The notes under the pieces: generated by a model
The model's input: the letters and a program-made list of their open reading frames with translations, nothing else
Database searches by the model: none
What the model was told of the DNA's origin: nothing
In this document: positions 1 to 8,067 of the stretch, one piece after another
Layout: each line of letters begins with the position of its first letter
Numbering within the stretch: position 1 is the stretch's first letter
Assembly (NCBI RefSeq): GCF_001435295.1
Contig: NZ_CM003594.1
Coordinates: 2,872,574-2,936,573, forward strand
Reading direction: 5' to 3'
Source: Psychrobacter sp. P11F6
GTDB lineage: Bacteria; Pseudomonadota; Gammaproteobacteria; Pseudomonadales; Moraxellaceae
Length of the DNA: 64,000 bases
Made by a program: the position numbers and the translations under genes

Positions 1-739
1 CTGCTTGCTGCTCATAAAAGTCAAACATCTGACCCATCATCGGCACATCTGCGTGCTCAAAGTTATAAGTCGACTGCTCAACTTCGTTTTGATGGAAAAC
101 ATCGCCATAAGTGACGCGACCAAACTCACCATCTGCCCAGACCAAATCATAAACGCTATCGACGCCTTGTACATACATCGCCAAGCGCTCAAGTCCATAA
201 GTGATTTCACCAGTCACCGGGAAGCACTCAAGACCGCCTACTTGCTGGAAATACGTAAACTGCGTCACTTCCATACCGTTGAGCCAAATCTCCCAGCCTA
301 ATCCCCACGCACCCAGCGTTGGCGATTCCCAGTTGTCTTCAACGAAACGCACATCGTGCACCAATGGATCGATACCAATGGCTCTTAGCGAGTCCAAATA
401 CAGCTCTTGGATATTAGGTGGGTTTGGCTTTAGCACCACTTGAAACTGATAGTAATGTTGCAAGCGGTTGGGGTTGTCACCGTAGCGACCATCGGTTGGA
501 CGACGTGACGGCTGCACATAGGCAGCATTCCAACGCTCAGGACCTAATGAGCGTAAAAATGTCGCGGTGTGAAAAGTACCCGCGCCGACTTCCATATCAT
601 AAGGCTGCAAGATAACACAGCCCTTATCTGCCCAATAATTCTGTAGGGTTAGAATTAAATCCTGAAACGTCATCGGCTGAGGGTCTGTATTTTCTATCAT
701 CGGAGTTGTCGCTTGGGATGTCATAGTTTGGGTTTTCAT
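1..739 (-). CDS. glyQ: Glycine--tRNA ligase alpha subunit (partial, C-terminus beyond window)
   Basis: The alpha subunit of the heterotetrameric bacterial glycyl-tRNA synthetase activates glycine and, with GlyS, charges tRNA-Gly in the cytoplasm. Reading the minus strand from ATG 737-739 gives about 246 codons that run off the left edge. Visible hallmarks are [73 protein letters not shown] and [19 protein letters not shown], all characteristic of GlyQ. The family is about 300 residues, so roughly 50-60 C-terminal residues are missing because of the window edge, not because of damage. An internal ATG at 722-724 could also serve as start; the extra N-terminal residues before the conserved [13 protein letters not shown] segment are not conserved. 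glyS probably lies to the left. A tRNA-Gly gene is also in the window, about 10 kb away. Confidence 0.97.
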   Translation of the reverse strand, partial: MKTQTMTSQATTPMIENTDPQPMTFQDLILTLQNYWADKGCVILQPYDMEVGAGTFHTATFLRSLGPERWNAAYVQPSRRPTDGRYGDNPNRLQHYYQFQVVLKPNPPNIQELYLDSLRAIGIDPLVHDVRFVEDNWESPTLGAWGLGWEIWLNGMEVTQFTYFQQVGGLECFPVTGEITYGLERLAMYVQGVDSVYDLVWADGEFGRVTYGDVFHQNEVEQSTYNFEHADVPMMGQMFDFYEQQA

Positions 740-1174
740 AGTAAAGCCACTGTGGAATGGATATTTATAAATAAAGTTTTGATAGCACTCGTATAGCCTA
801 TTTGGCAACGACTCTATTTGCCTGCTCACCTTACTAAAAATTGACTATTTTATCCATATTTACTGCAATTAAATTTATGCTGCAGACCTAAACGAGTCGT
901 TATAAGGCTCATTTATAATCAAACTGCTGCAATATAGGAGGCACAAAAGTAGCAGATAAAAAAATACCCAAATGCGCGAGCATCTGGGCAGGAGGAAAGG
1001 TATGTCTTTGGTATCCTGATGAGTCAGGCTTTTTGTTTTTTAGTCGAACTGCTATTCTTTTTTTTTGGTAAAAATCTATCTGAGCTAATCTCGATAGTGA
1101 TGCTATCAAAACGATACTACTATTAAGCTATTAAACTAAGCTATTAAAAAGATAAGAGCAAATATAAAAAAATC
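740..1174. other. Intergenic region upstream of glyQ
   Basis: AT-rich spacer between glyQ and the PspC-domain gene. It should carry the glyQ promoter, but I could not fix one. A minus-strand hairpin terminator candidate lies at 958-989. A second small hairpin (CCTGA-tgag-TCAGG followed by CTTTTTG) sits near 1015-1035 on the plus strand. A 66-codon minus-strand open frame here (909-1109) has no recognisable domain and overlaps both hairpins, so I do not call it a gene. Confidence 0.5.
958..989 (-). terminator. Candidate rho-independent terminator downstream of the PspC-domain gene
   Basis: On the minus strand a hairpin CCCAGATGC-TCGC-GCATTTGGG (one A-T-for-G-C mismatch in the middle) is followed by TATTTTTTT. 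It lies about 190 bases past the stop of the PspC-domain gene and would end its transcript. Confidence 0.45.
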
Positions 1175-1387
1175 TTATTGGTAAGACGCATTAGTCGCTT
1201 TTGGCATGATTATCCATAAAATTATATAAATTAAGATGCCAGGTACTGCTGCACTCAAAGATGAGATAATCACGAATAATACTCTCACCCAAGTCGGTGA
1301 CCAGCCAACGTATTCGGCAATGCCACCCATCACACCTGCTATCATGCGATTGTTCTGTGAGCGATGTAGTTTTGCTAGTTTAGCCAA
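1175..1387 (-). CDS. PspC-domain small membrane protein
   Basis: A 70-residue protein made almost entirely of one PspC domain. The N-terminal part has the typical layout: basic stretch, then NRMIAGVMGGIAEYVGWSPTWVRVLF, then a hydrophobic helix VIISSLSAAVPGILIYIILWIIMP (residues about 38-62). PspC-domain proteins sit in the inner membrane; in enteric bacteria PspC works with PspB to signal envelope stress to PspA. No pspA, pspB or pspF is next to this gene, so it is a stand-alone PspC-like protein and its partner is unknown. The usual LYRSRxDRxIaGVcGGlAeyf pattern is present as LHRSQNNRMIAGVMGG, which supports the family. The gene is monocistronic, with a terminator candidate downstream. Family assignment is firm; role is inferred. 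Confidence 0.85.
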   Translation of the reverse strand: MAKLAKLHRSQNNRMIAGVMGGIAEYVGWSPTWVRVLFVIISSLSAAVPGILIYIILWIIMPKATNASYQ

Positions 1388-1948
1388 ATCAAATACCTCT
1401 CTATTGTTTCTATTGTTATTTAAAATTCTACTTTTTGCTTTTTTCTTCTATTTTTATGCTTTTTTTCCGATTCTAGTCAGGAAACTACTTAGCCTTCTTA
1501 ACTTATGAATAAGTATAGCAACTATTTAATATTTATCTGTTGAACGTATAGACGTACTTTGTGAGTTTATGCTAACCAAGCTTGCCCTAATCTGTCATAA
1601 AACCTCATAAACTGCTGATTTTAAATAGTTATTTCAAAATGTTTCACGATGAGCTTTATTGCTGCCATATTACACATGTTGTTACAAATCCAATATTTAG
1701 CCATTTTCAGCACATAGATATTGTGTAGATGAAACTTCAGAAATGGTGAGATACTCAAACAATCACAGTTAAATTAATAACTTGGTCATATTTTTATCAG
1801 AAAAAAGTCATATAAAAAAACACCCCTTTACAATAACCTACCTGTAAATCGCCTTAAACCTTTATAACATGCTGGTAAATAACAGATATTCCAGCAGTCT
1901 ATCTATAAAATTAGTGCAATTAAGAATAAATAAAAATTAAGGAAAGCT
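1388..1948. other. Long AT-rich intergenic region between divergent pspC-like and nadR-like genes
   Basis: About 560 bases with no open frame worth calling. It lies between divergently read genes and must hold both promoters. T-rich tracts occur at 1420-1470. I could not identify a convincing NrtR, NadQ or other NAD-regulator operator, RNA gene or repeat. Confidence 0.5.
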
Positions 1949-2989
1949 ATGTACGAGTCAGGATTGATGATTGGACATTTTGAGCCACTACATTTAGGTC
2001 AAATGCGCAGTATATTGGCTGCGGCAGGACAAGCGAATACCTTGCATATTATCATTATGGCGCATCCAGCACCGCATCCAGATTTTGACATTACTTTGCA
2101 AGACAAAGCACGTTGGCTACAGATGGCGTGTGCTGATTTACCATTTATCCAGATTCATACCACTCATGAGATTGAGCTGCCACTACATGATAGCTTCGTC
2201 GATGTGACAATCGACATTCCCGCCAGCAATGCCAAACTACAACGTTTGACGAGAGCGCTCGACTTACCAGCAGAGACAGTCTTGTTTGTCGCAGAAAACC
2301 ACCCATTGGCGCAGAGTGATGTCTATGAGCGATTATCGATGCCAGTCATCACGACCCCGCTACAGCCTGAGTTTGATTCTTATGCCATCGCTCGTAATCC
2401 AGTCGCACATTGGTCAGCTATTCACCCGCAAGCGCGCGGCGACTATACCAAAACGGTGGCGATTGTTGGCGGTGAAAGCTCAGGTAAGACCACATTGGTG
2501 CATAAACTGGCCAATTATTATGGCGCCAGCTTTGCTTTAGAGATGGGACGATTATATGTCGGTACTGATTTGGGCGGTAGTGAAGTCGGTCTACAATACA
2601 ATGACTATGGTCCGATTGCCCTTCAGCATGCTCAAGCTATAAGAGATGCGGCGGCTAATGCGACCGCTCCTGTCACCATCGTTGATACCGATTTTGTGAC
2701 TACTCAAGCATTCTGTGAAGAATATGAAGGTTGCAGCCATCCTTTTGTGGCGGCTTGCATCGATGAGTTTCGCTTAGATCATACCATTATGCTGGATAAC
2801 AATACGCCGTGGATTGATGATGGCATGCGCTCATTGGGCACGCCTGAGGCGCGTGGACGCTTTGAGCGACGTCTTGTCGATATTTTTGCTCGTCATGATA
2901 TCAAACCGCACATGGTTGATCAGCCAGATTACGATGCGCGCTATCAGCAAGCGCTGCTGCTTATCGATCAGTATGTTTATGGTAGATAG
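1949..2989 (+). CDS. nadR: NadR-like protein: NMN adenylyltransferase-like domain fused to ribosylnicotinamide kinase
   Basis: A 346-residue two-domain protein for NAD salvage. Residues 1-165 resemble the nucleotidyltransferase domain of NadR; residues 168-346 match its ribosylnicotinamide kinase domain, with Walker A GGESSGKTTL (from residue 174) and the following KLANYYGASFALEMGRLYV segment. The N-terminal DNA-binding HTH of enterobacterial NadR is absent, so it is not a repressor. The adenylyltransferase signatures are altered: the GxFxPxHxGH motif reads GHFEPLHLGQ (last His replaced by Gln18), and the usual SxTxIRxNP segment reads SYAIARNP. Kinase activity therefore looks intact while adenylyltransferase activity is doubtful. 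A ribosome site AAGGAAAG precedes ATG. The downstream PnuC transporter, 113 bases away, fits import of nicotinamide riboside and its phosphorylation by this protein. Confidence 0.88.
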   Translation: MYESGLMIGHFEPLHLGQMRSILAAAGQANTLHIIIMAHPAPHPDFDITLQDKARWLQMACADLPFIQIHTTHEIELPLHDSFVDVTIDIPASNAKLQRLTRALDLPAETVLFVAENHPLAQSDVYERLSMPVITTPLQPEFDSYAIARNPVAHWSAIHPQARGDYTKTVAIVGGESSGKTTLVHKLANYYGASFALEMGRLYVGTDLGGSEVGLQYNDYGPIALQHAQAIRDAAANATAPVTIVDTDFVTTQAFCEEYEGCSHPFVAACIDEFRLDHTIMLDNNTPWIDDGMRSLGTPEARGRFERRLVDIFARHDIKPHMVDQPDYDARYQQALLLIDQYVYGR

Positions 2990-3102
2990 ACGAGATGATA
3001 AAAATAGCGATGGCAAGAATAGCGATAATACAAAAATAATATGATATTAAAAAATAAGATAAGCACCCATTGTAGTTTTAATACTTTAAGGAAAAAGGCT
3101 TT

Positions 3103-3834
3103 ATGCGTATTCAGCTATTAGATAATATTACTGGAAAGTGGGCGATGCAATGGATTGTCACTTGGTTCATTTGCGGGGTAATAGCCTTATCCGCAGGTTT
3201 TTGGCTCACAACAGAACATACCACGCTTGATATGTTTTATTTGGGCGTGTCTTTCGTTGGTTTGGTCTGTGTGGTTTCGCTATCATTTCGCAAAAACGTC
3301 ATGGGCAACGGGTTGGGAATGGCAGCGACTGCGGGAGAAGTCGTCGTGCAGGCGACGTCTGGTGCAGTCGGTTTGATGCTCGCGCCACTCTTTAACTTTT
3401 TCACCCATGTCTACGGTATTTTTTATTGGTCAAAACATACCGATCCTGATGGCGACATGATACCAAAGGCGGCGAGCAAAGCGGTTTGGTTGATTACCGC
3501 CGCCTTTATTATTATTGGTCTCGCACTTTTTCCCACGGTAAATAATTTACTAGCCAGCTATGGCTATGCAGTGGTTGAAGATGATAATAGTAAATTCCTA
3601 GGATTTATCTCCTTCTTTTGGATCAACGTCATTGCTTTTGTCCTCTCCATTACTGCACAAGCCGCGATGATTTTGCGCTATTCATTTAACTGGTGGTTAT
3701 GGATTATCGTTAACTTTGTCTGGCTCATCGTCAATCTAATGTCAGGCAATTACATTTTTGCCATTCAAACCATGATATATCAAATAAACGCCTTTATTGG
3801 TTTGTATGAATGGCAGCGCAGTGAACAAGGTTAG
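3103..3834 (+). CDS. pnuC: PnuC-family nicotinamide riboside transporter
   Basis: A 243-residue integral membrane protein with about seven hydrophobic segments. PnuC proteins facilitate diffusion of nicotinamide riboside across the inner membrane, trapped inside by ribosylnicotinamide kinase. Family-like features are the aromatic-rich C-terminal helices with WWLWIIVNFVWLIVNLMSGNY (about residues 190-210) and AIQTMIYQINAFIGLYEWQR, equivalent to the W-W-x-W-I-x-x-N substrate motif and the final helix of PnuC. The middle segment NFFTHVYGIFYWSKHTDPDG fits the family as well. RBS AAGGAAAAAGGC precedes ATG. It follows the NadR-like gene on the same strand, so the two likely form one transport-and-kinase unit. 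Confidence is high for the family and moderate for the exact substrate. Confidence 0.88.
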   Translation: MRIQLLDNITGKWAMQWIVTWFICGVIALSAGFWLTTEHTTLDMFYLGVSFVGLVCVVSLSFRKNVMGNGLGMAATAGEVVVQATSGAVGLMLAPLFNFFTHVYGIFYWSKHTDPDGDMIPKAASKAVWLITAAFIIIGLALFPTVNNLLASYGYAVVEDDNSKFLGFISFFWINVIAFVLSITAQAAMILRYSFNWWLWIIVNFVWLIVNLMSGNYIFAIQTMIYQINAFIGLYEWQRSEQG

Positions 3835-4030
3835 CGGTTATCTTGTGTGACGTATAAGCGCTGATATCTTAAAAGAATAAAACCGAAGAGCTCGCAGATA
3901 TTGGCAAACATGTTGATAACGTTATAGGTTTTGACTGTGGCGTCTATCAGATAATGTGGTGGACTGGTTCAATTAGTGCTACAACTGATAGGAGAGATTT
4001 TTCAATTCATCTACTAACATGGAGGTTAGT

Positions 4031-4483
4031 ATGTCTCGTACTCAGCAAAAACGCCTGTCTAAACGCACACTTGAGCAATGGCTTAGTGAATATTCTGTCA
4101 GTCATCAAAACCTAGTCAATAAGAAGATCCATTGGCTATGCGTTCCTACTATATTTGTCAGCCTGTTAGGCATGGGCATGTCGCTATCAGTTTGGTTTAC
4201 CTTGGTACTTAGCGCGTTGGTATTGTTATTTTATATGCGTCTATCCACGCCGTTATTCTTGGCAATGGGGATGTTTATTCTTATTTGTTTGTCAGTAATG
4301 GCATTATTACCATGGAGCTTTAAGGTTTGGGCAGCTGTTTTTGTGGTTGCTTGGATTGGACAGTTCATCGGTCATAAAATTGAAGGCAAAAAACCCTCGT
4401 TTTTTGAAGACTTACAATTCTTATTAATTGGTCCAGCATGGGTAGCTAATAGCTTGATAGGTCGTAAAAAAAGCCAAACCTAA
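4031..4483 (+). CDS. Mpo1-like (DUF962) membrane protein
   Basis: The ribosome site GGAGGT at 4021-4026 dictates the ATG at 4031 rather than the in-frame ATG at 4019 just upstream, giving about 150 residues. It contains the family signature in two parts: SVSHQNLVNKKIHWLCVP near the N-terminus (the H-x-N-x-x-N-x-x-x-H type motif) and IGHKIEGKKPSFFEDLQFLL near the C-terminus (IGHxxEGxxPA-like). Between these are about four hydrophobic helices. The yeast homologue Mpo1 is a Fe(II)-dependent dioxygenase that alpha-oxidises 2-hydroxy fatty acids at the ER; bacterial homologues are poorly studied. The histidines in the two conserved motifs would be iron ligands. It has no obvious operon partner. 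Family assignment is good; a lipid role is inference. Confidence 0.82.
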   Translation: MSRTQQKRLSKRTLEQWLSEYSVSHQNLVNKKIHWLCVPTIFVSLLGMGMSLSVWFTLVLSALVLLFYMRLSTPLFLAMGMFILICLSVMALLPWSFKVWAAVFVVAWIGQFIGHKIEGKKPSFFEDLQFLLIGPAWVANSLIGRKKSQT

Positions 4484-4500
4484 CTATTTATCCTTGATAG

Positions 4501-4605
4501 TATCTTTAAGCTTAGTATCTTTAAGCTTAGTATCTTTAAACTCAGTATCTTTAAGCTCAGTATCTTTAAGCTCAGTATCTTTAAGCTCAGTATCGTGAGA
4601 ATTAG
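4501..4605. repeat. 15-bp tandem repeat, six near-identical units plus one diverged
   Basis: Six consecutive 15-bp units (4501-4590), each TATCTTTAAGCTCAG or a 1-2 base variant, followed by a diverged seventh (4591-4605). Because 15 is a multiple of three, the minus strand reads through as repeats of the pentapeptide KDTEL within a 62-codon open frame (4484-4672). That frame has no recognisable RBS or domain and its upstream part is the terminator hairpin at 4611-4648, so I regard it as fortuitous. The array sits just after the Mpo1-like gene. Confidence 0.9.
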
Positions 4606-4610
4606 TACCT

Positions 4611-4648
4611 AAAAAAGCACCGCTCAACAATCCGTTAAGTGGTGCTTT
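4611..4648. terminator. Hairpin terminator, strongest for minus-strand transcription
   Basis: Inverted repeat AAAGCACCGCT / AGTGGTGCTTT with a 13-base loop and one G-T pair. Read on the minus strand it is followed by TTTTTTAGG, so it would stop transcripts coming from the BLUF-GTPase cluster or the region next to it. On the plus strand only three T follow, a weaker stop for the Mpo1-like gene. Confidence 0.65.
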
Positions 4649-4875
4649 GTATATTAAGCTATCAAAGAACAAGTTATGAAAAATAAGCTATCAAAAAAAT
4701 TTATTGACTGTAATTAATTACTCTAGATTTCAGAACAATAACACTGTAAATATAGCGTCAAATAGCCACAGCAGAACCTTTTACTTCAAAATCGAACCAT
4801 TCATTTTAGAATAGAGCCAACAGCATAAATTCAGCCTATTCGCCCGATAGTTAATACGCGATAAGCCTCTACGCA

Positions 4876-5398
4876 ATGTACTGTAGAAATTCTTCATTAC
4901 GCGCCATCACCGATAGATACAGCACTGGCTGTCCCGTCCTAAACGTTGAGTTGGATTTTTCTGATCGACACGTTGATTTGATCGAAGAAGGGTATGAGAT
5001 CGTCATTCGCATTAAGAGCTGCAAGATTCCAGCGACCAAACAAAACGGCTGGCGCTGACTCGTTATTCGCTCTGTGCCAGTCCCGATTATCTGAGCAGAA
5101 TGGGATTACTTGAGACGCTAGCAGATTTGAGAAATCATGAATTTTTACAAGATGGTTTTGGCACAACCAGCAACCTAAAGCTGACCGATGAAGAAGTCAG
5201 AAAGCATAAGCACAGGATCCATGCCAAAATTAATACCGCTAATGCTGAGTTTTTGGTAGATATGGCCGTCAAAGGTCAATGCATTACCTTTATACAAGGT
5301 CGATATTTGATCACGCGAATAACATCACATGTCTATCATAGTCGAATTATCGCTTATAGCCCTACCGAATCCAGCAATCTTAGTTACTTATGCGCCTT
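4876..5398 (+). pseudogene. Decayed LysR-type transcriptional regulator (effector-binding domain remnant)
   Basis: Two frames together encode a broken LysR-family effector domain. The first frame (4876-5015) has LNVELDFSDRHVDLIEEGYE followed by IVIRI, a classic segment of these regulators. A frameshift near 5011-5018 then moves the homology to the next frame, which continues ELQDSSDQTKRLAL, TRYSLCASPDYLSR, then TLADLRNHEFLQ and AEFLVDMAVKGQCITF, in the order expected for the family. The DNA-binding N-terminus is missing altogether; the 225 bases before 4876 show no trace of it. The C-terminal part is degenerate after about 5300 and the remnant is cut by the 3' end of the convergent roadblock gene. 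It no longer encodes a working regulator. It may mark the edge where the BLUF-GTPase cluster was inserted. Confidence 0.82.
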
Positions 5399-5822
5399 AC
5401 TCAGTGATAGCAGAAATGGCACCAATCAGTTTTTTGGTCTTATATCTTGCTTCTGCTAGTGCCATCTTATTCTGCGCTACCACGGTCAATACACACGGCT
5501 TACCGATATAGTCAGTTTTGACAAATAGCATATTTCCAGCAGTGGCTTCGACAATAGTGATGTCGCACTTGCCCTGCTTCATTTGACTCGCGGATGAATC
5601 GCTCAGCGCTGATAGTGTGCTACTCATCGCCGCAAACTTGTCCGTTTGATTGCTCAATTCACTGATCGAAAAGCAACTAATGGGAAAGCCATCTGTGGTG
5701 CATAAGCTAACCAATATGACTTCTCTATTGGCGTCACACAATGCTTTCATGTGGCTTAATAACGCTATTTTTGCTGGTGATTTTTCGTCTAATTTTTCTT
5801 TTAACATAGTCATATCTGGCAT
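5397..5822 (-). CDS. Roadblock/LC7-family protein (CvnB-like), last gene of the BLUF-GTPase cluster
   Basis: A 141-residue protein with the alpha-beta pattern of roadblock/LC7 regulators of small GTPases. After an N-terminal helix comes VILVSLCTTDGFPISCFSIS, the first beta hairpin; then TDKFAAMSSTLSALSDSSASQ, the central helix; then DITIVEATAGNMLFVKTDYI and PCVLTVVAQNKMALAEARYK. This is the order seen in CvnB of actinomycete conservons and resembles MglB, the GTPase-activating partner of MglA in Myxococcus. Its start codon overlaps the stop of the GTPase gene (TAATG, sharing one base), implying translational coupling and a stable stoichiometry with the GTPase. Its role as GAP or effector adaptor for that GTPase is inferred from context. 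It converges on the LysR remnant. Confidence 0.78.
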   Translation of the reverse strand: MPDMTMLKEKLDEKSPAKIALLSHMKALCDANREVILVSLCTTDGFPISCFSISELSNQTDKFAAMSSTLSALSDSSASQMKQGKCDITIVEATAGNMLFVKTDYIGKPCVLTVVAQNKMALAEARYKTKKLIGAISAITE

Positions 5823-6355
5823 TAGTCTTGATTATTAAGGGTATTAAATAATGACAACAGAGACACGGCGGACTCTCTGTTTCTAGGATCTGTATGCAGC
5901 ACAGGTGCCACCACGTTATGCTGCATCAACATCACTCTTATTTCTTGTCCCAGTGCTGAAAGGCTATCTTTGTCAGCATCTTCGCAATGAGTGATACCAA
6001 TGATACACGTGGTCTGATTTTTTTCTGGCGCAAAAAAGTGTAACAGCTTATCTAAATTGGCATAATCGGGTGTCTCGCCATATCTAATCAAAATGAGCAA
6101 TCCCCATAGCGACTGATTGACAAACTCCCATAAAAAAGAAAACCGCTCTTGACCTGGCACACCGTAAATACCTAGCGCCATATCGTCAGACAGAGTGATG
6201 CGCCCATAATCGATGCCGACCGTCGTGTACTCTTTACCGATATCAATACTAGATTTTGCTTCTGTTTCGATGGGGCTTATCTCGCTTAATGTCTTGACCA
6301 ACCGAGTTTTTCCAGCACCTACTTCACCAATGATTGCTAGCTTCTGATAATTCAA
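5822..6355 (-). CDS. Small Ras-like GTPase of the conservon CvnD / MglA type
   Basis: A 177-residue single-domain GTPase. G1 is GEVGAGKT at residues 10-17. The segment [10 protein letters not shown] followed by [18 protein letters not shown] matches the switch I region of CvnD-type GTPases. The G3 motif is [10 protein letters not shown]; the usual Asp of DxxG is missing, as in MglA (TVPGQ). The following [16 protein letters not shown] continues the CvnD-like pattern. G4 is atypical (GITHCEDAD in place of NKxD). The start is TTG at 6353-6355, supported by GAGG seven bases upstream within the end of the BLUF gene. Downstream it overlaps the roadblock gene. Members switch between GDP and GTP states under roadblock partners and control polarity or signalling. 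The input here is probably the co-transcribed BLUF protein; this is inference. Confidence 0.82.
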   Translation of the reverse strand: MNYQKLAIIGEVGAGKTRLVKTLSEISPIETEAKSSIDIGKEYTTVGIDYGRITLSDDMALGIYGVPGQERFSFLWEFVNQSLWGLLILIRYGETPDYANLDKLLHFFAPEKNQTTCIIGITHCEDADKDSLSALGQEIRVMLMQHNVVAPVLHTDPRNRESAVSLLSLFNTLNNQD

Positions 6356-6359
6356 TTTT

Positions 6360-7088
6360 TTACCTCATTCCTAAGAATTTTTTGATCGCACCATAAAATT
6401 TGTTAGGCTTTTTCTCATTTACGGTTTGCTCATGTATCGGTGCTGCCTCTGTGACACTCAATAAACCTAAACGATCAAACTCTCTGATAATCTGTGTGAC
6501 TTGATGATGGCTGCCAAAATCACCACTATCCGCTAGTGCATTAAACGAATAAGGCTTTTTAGTCAATTTGATACACAGGTTCATCATCATCTGCGGCTGG
6601 CTTTCATTATTGAGATCAGGCCATGCCAACAATCTTAAATCCTTACCTTCATAATACTTTTCAGGCACCGTATCAGATTTTTTTATATCAATAAACGGTT
6701 GAATACGTCTTTGTTGATATTCATTAAAGCTGTTTAACACAGCGCTATTATTCTCAATGAACGCATTAAAAAAGTTGCCTTGATCCACAAAATCAAACAC
6801 GCTCACAGCCCAATTATTAAAGCTGCGTTTGATCACGCGCACATCCAAAAACACCCAAAGATCTTCATGTCTAGGATCAGAAGCTATCTTAATCATTAAC
6901 TTGTCTACTTCAAGATAAGGGCCTTCTAGCACTTGCAGATACTGACCGTCACGGTAAGAGATGATACCCGTAATTTGCGATTTTGGATTGTGCTTACGAG
7001 AGACGCTAACGATGTCTGATAACCCAGTAGGCATTCGAATAGTACGATCACTGATAGGCACTCTACTGACGTACGCAATACACTTCAT
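6360..7088 (-). CDS. BLUF-domain blue-light receptor with an uncharacterised C-terminal domain
   Basis: A 242-residue protein. Residues 1-100 form a BLUF domain that binds FAD and senses blue light. The key residues are visible: Tyr6 (IAYVSR), Asn34 (RKHN), Gln52 within [11 protein letters not shown], and Trp93 (NNWAV), with Asn-Gln and Gln-Trp spacings of 18 and 41 as in AppA. The semi-conserved Met two residues after Trp is Val95 here. [11 protein letters not shown] and DPRHEDLW are further family hallmarks. Residues 115-242 are a second domain I cannot name; [20 protein letters not shown] followed by [16 protein letters not shown] looks like a winged-helix-like fold. This is not an EAL or GGDEF output domain. 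The gene ends four bases before the GTPase gene, so receptor and GTPase are co-expressed. No clear RBS precedes its ATG. Confidence 0.9.
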   Translation of the reverse strand: MKCIAYVSRVPISDRTIRMPTGLSDIVSVSRKHNPKSQITGIISYRDGQYLQVLEGPYLEVDKLMIKIASDPRHEDLWVFLDVRVIKRSFNNWAVSVFDFVDQGNFFNAFIENNSAVLNSFNEYQQRRIQPFIDIKKSDTVPEKYYEGKDLRLLAWPDLNNESQPQMMMNLCIKLTKKPYSFNALADSGDFGSHHQVTQIIREFDRLGLLSVTEAAPIHEQTVNEKKPNKFYGAIKKFLGMR

Positions 7089-7276
7089 TTTGCCACCACT
7101 TGATAAAACGGCTCACGCTCGTTAAGTTATTCCTACTGCTTATAAAATAATAATTCGCTATGTACAGTACGTACATAACGAATTTGACCTTGTTGCCAGT
7201 CTTGTCTTATTTAAGGCGCGATAAGCAACAAGGAGAGTTTGATAAATCACTCATTTTTTGAACACGACCAACCGAA

Positions 7277-7636
7277 TTATACTTCTAGTTTATTTTCTAC
7301 CGCTTGTACCTTACGGCGGGCTAATGCAAGATTGGCTTTTGATTTATCAAGCACCAAATAAATAAACAAGTCTTCATGCTTGGCTGTAGGACGAATGATG
7401 TGCAATTGAGACTCCAAGGTGATCAACATATCTTCGATTTCACCTTTGATATCTAATGACTTCATCGTTGCTACCTTCGCCTTTACCACTTGCGAGTTAC
7501 CTGCTGCTGCAAGTTCTAAGTCAACGCCGCCGCCAGCCATACCAAGTACCATGCCTGACATATAGTCGACGATACAGCCACCCATTGCACCATCAAGATT
7601 CATTAATTCTTGTAACGACTCATCGATATTTGACAT
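7277..7636 (-). CDS. Roadblock/LC7-family protein, first gene of the BLUF-GTPase cluster
   Basis: A 119-residue protein beginning MSNIDESLQELMNLDGAMGG, with the hairpin CIVDYMSGMVLGMAGGGVDL, a helix AAAGNSQVVKAKVATMKSLD, and the beta strands DMLITLESQLHIIRP and DLFIYLVLDKSKANLALARR. That pattern is the roadblock/LC7 fold. RBS AGGA precedes the ATG by eight bases. It is the promoter-proximal gene, 188 bases upstream of the BLUF gene, so the cluster has two distinct roadblock proteins flanking the receptor and the GTPase. Many bacterial roadblock proteins act as homo- or hetero-dimers, and two paralogues could form a heterodimer acting on the GTPase; that is inference. The 188-base gap holds no terminator that I can see. 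It could still carry a second promoter. Confidence 0.78.
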   Translation of the reverse strand: MSNIDESLQELMNLDGAMGGCIVDYMSGMVLGMAGGGVDLELAAAGNSQVVKAKVATMKSLDIKGEIEDMLITLESQLHIIRPTAKHEDLFIYLVLDKSKANLALARRKVQAVENKLEV

Positions 7637-8067
7637 ACTTTTTCCTGTTTATCTGATTGTATTTAAATGAAGTCATTCCATCACAGAAATGCCTTCGTAG
7701 TTTCAAGCTATGAAGCTAAATTTAGCTTATTATTTACTCTTTTTATTATTAGTATATCTTAACGAACACTCAAAAATTATAAGATAATTATAACAATAAA
7801 ACATTAATAACTAAGTATGTTTTTTGGTAAAAACGATATAGTCTATTTATAAACAAAGTCTACATACCGTAGCGGTGGTCATTATATTCCATATATTAGA
7901 CTCGATGACGCTTACCCCTAACCACTCATGAACAAAAAACGACCGTTGGGTAGGAAAAAATAAAAACATCGAATAGTCATGCGGATTTAAAGTTTAAAAC
8001 CCCCACTCTTGACACTAAAATGCCATTGATCGTTGAATCACTCCAAGCAAAAAAACAAGGAAAAATG
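7637..8067. other. Intergenic region between the divergent roadblock gene and amidohydrolase gene
   Basis: About 430 AT-rich bases that must hold promoters for the light/GTPase cluster (minus) and the amidohydrolase (plus). A 15-codon in-frame extension of the amidohydrolase starting at 8020 exists but lacks an RBS. I see no RNA gene, repeat or recognised operator. Confidence 0.5.

Noticed and set aside
1014..1060. CTGATGAGTC followed by a GTCGAAC, hinting at a hammerhead ribozyme core
   Set aside because: The required GAAA and a matching stem II are missing; the CCTGA/TCAGG match is explained as a small hairpin.
909..1109. 66-codon minus-strand open frame
   Set aside because: No domain or RBS, and it overlaps hairpin terminator sequence.
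4484..4672. 62-codon minus-strand frame made of KDTEL repeats as a real gene
   Set aside because: It is formed by a tandem DNA repeat and a terminator hairpin; no RBS or family support.
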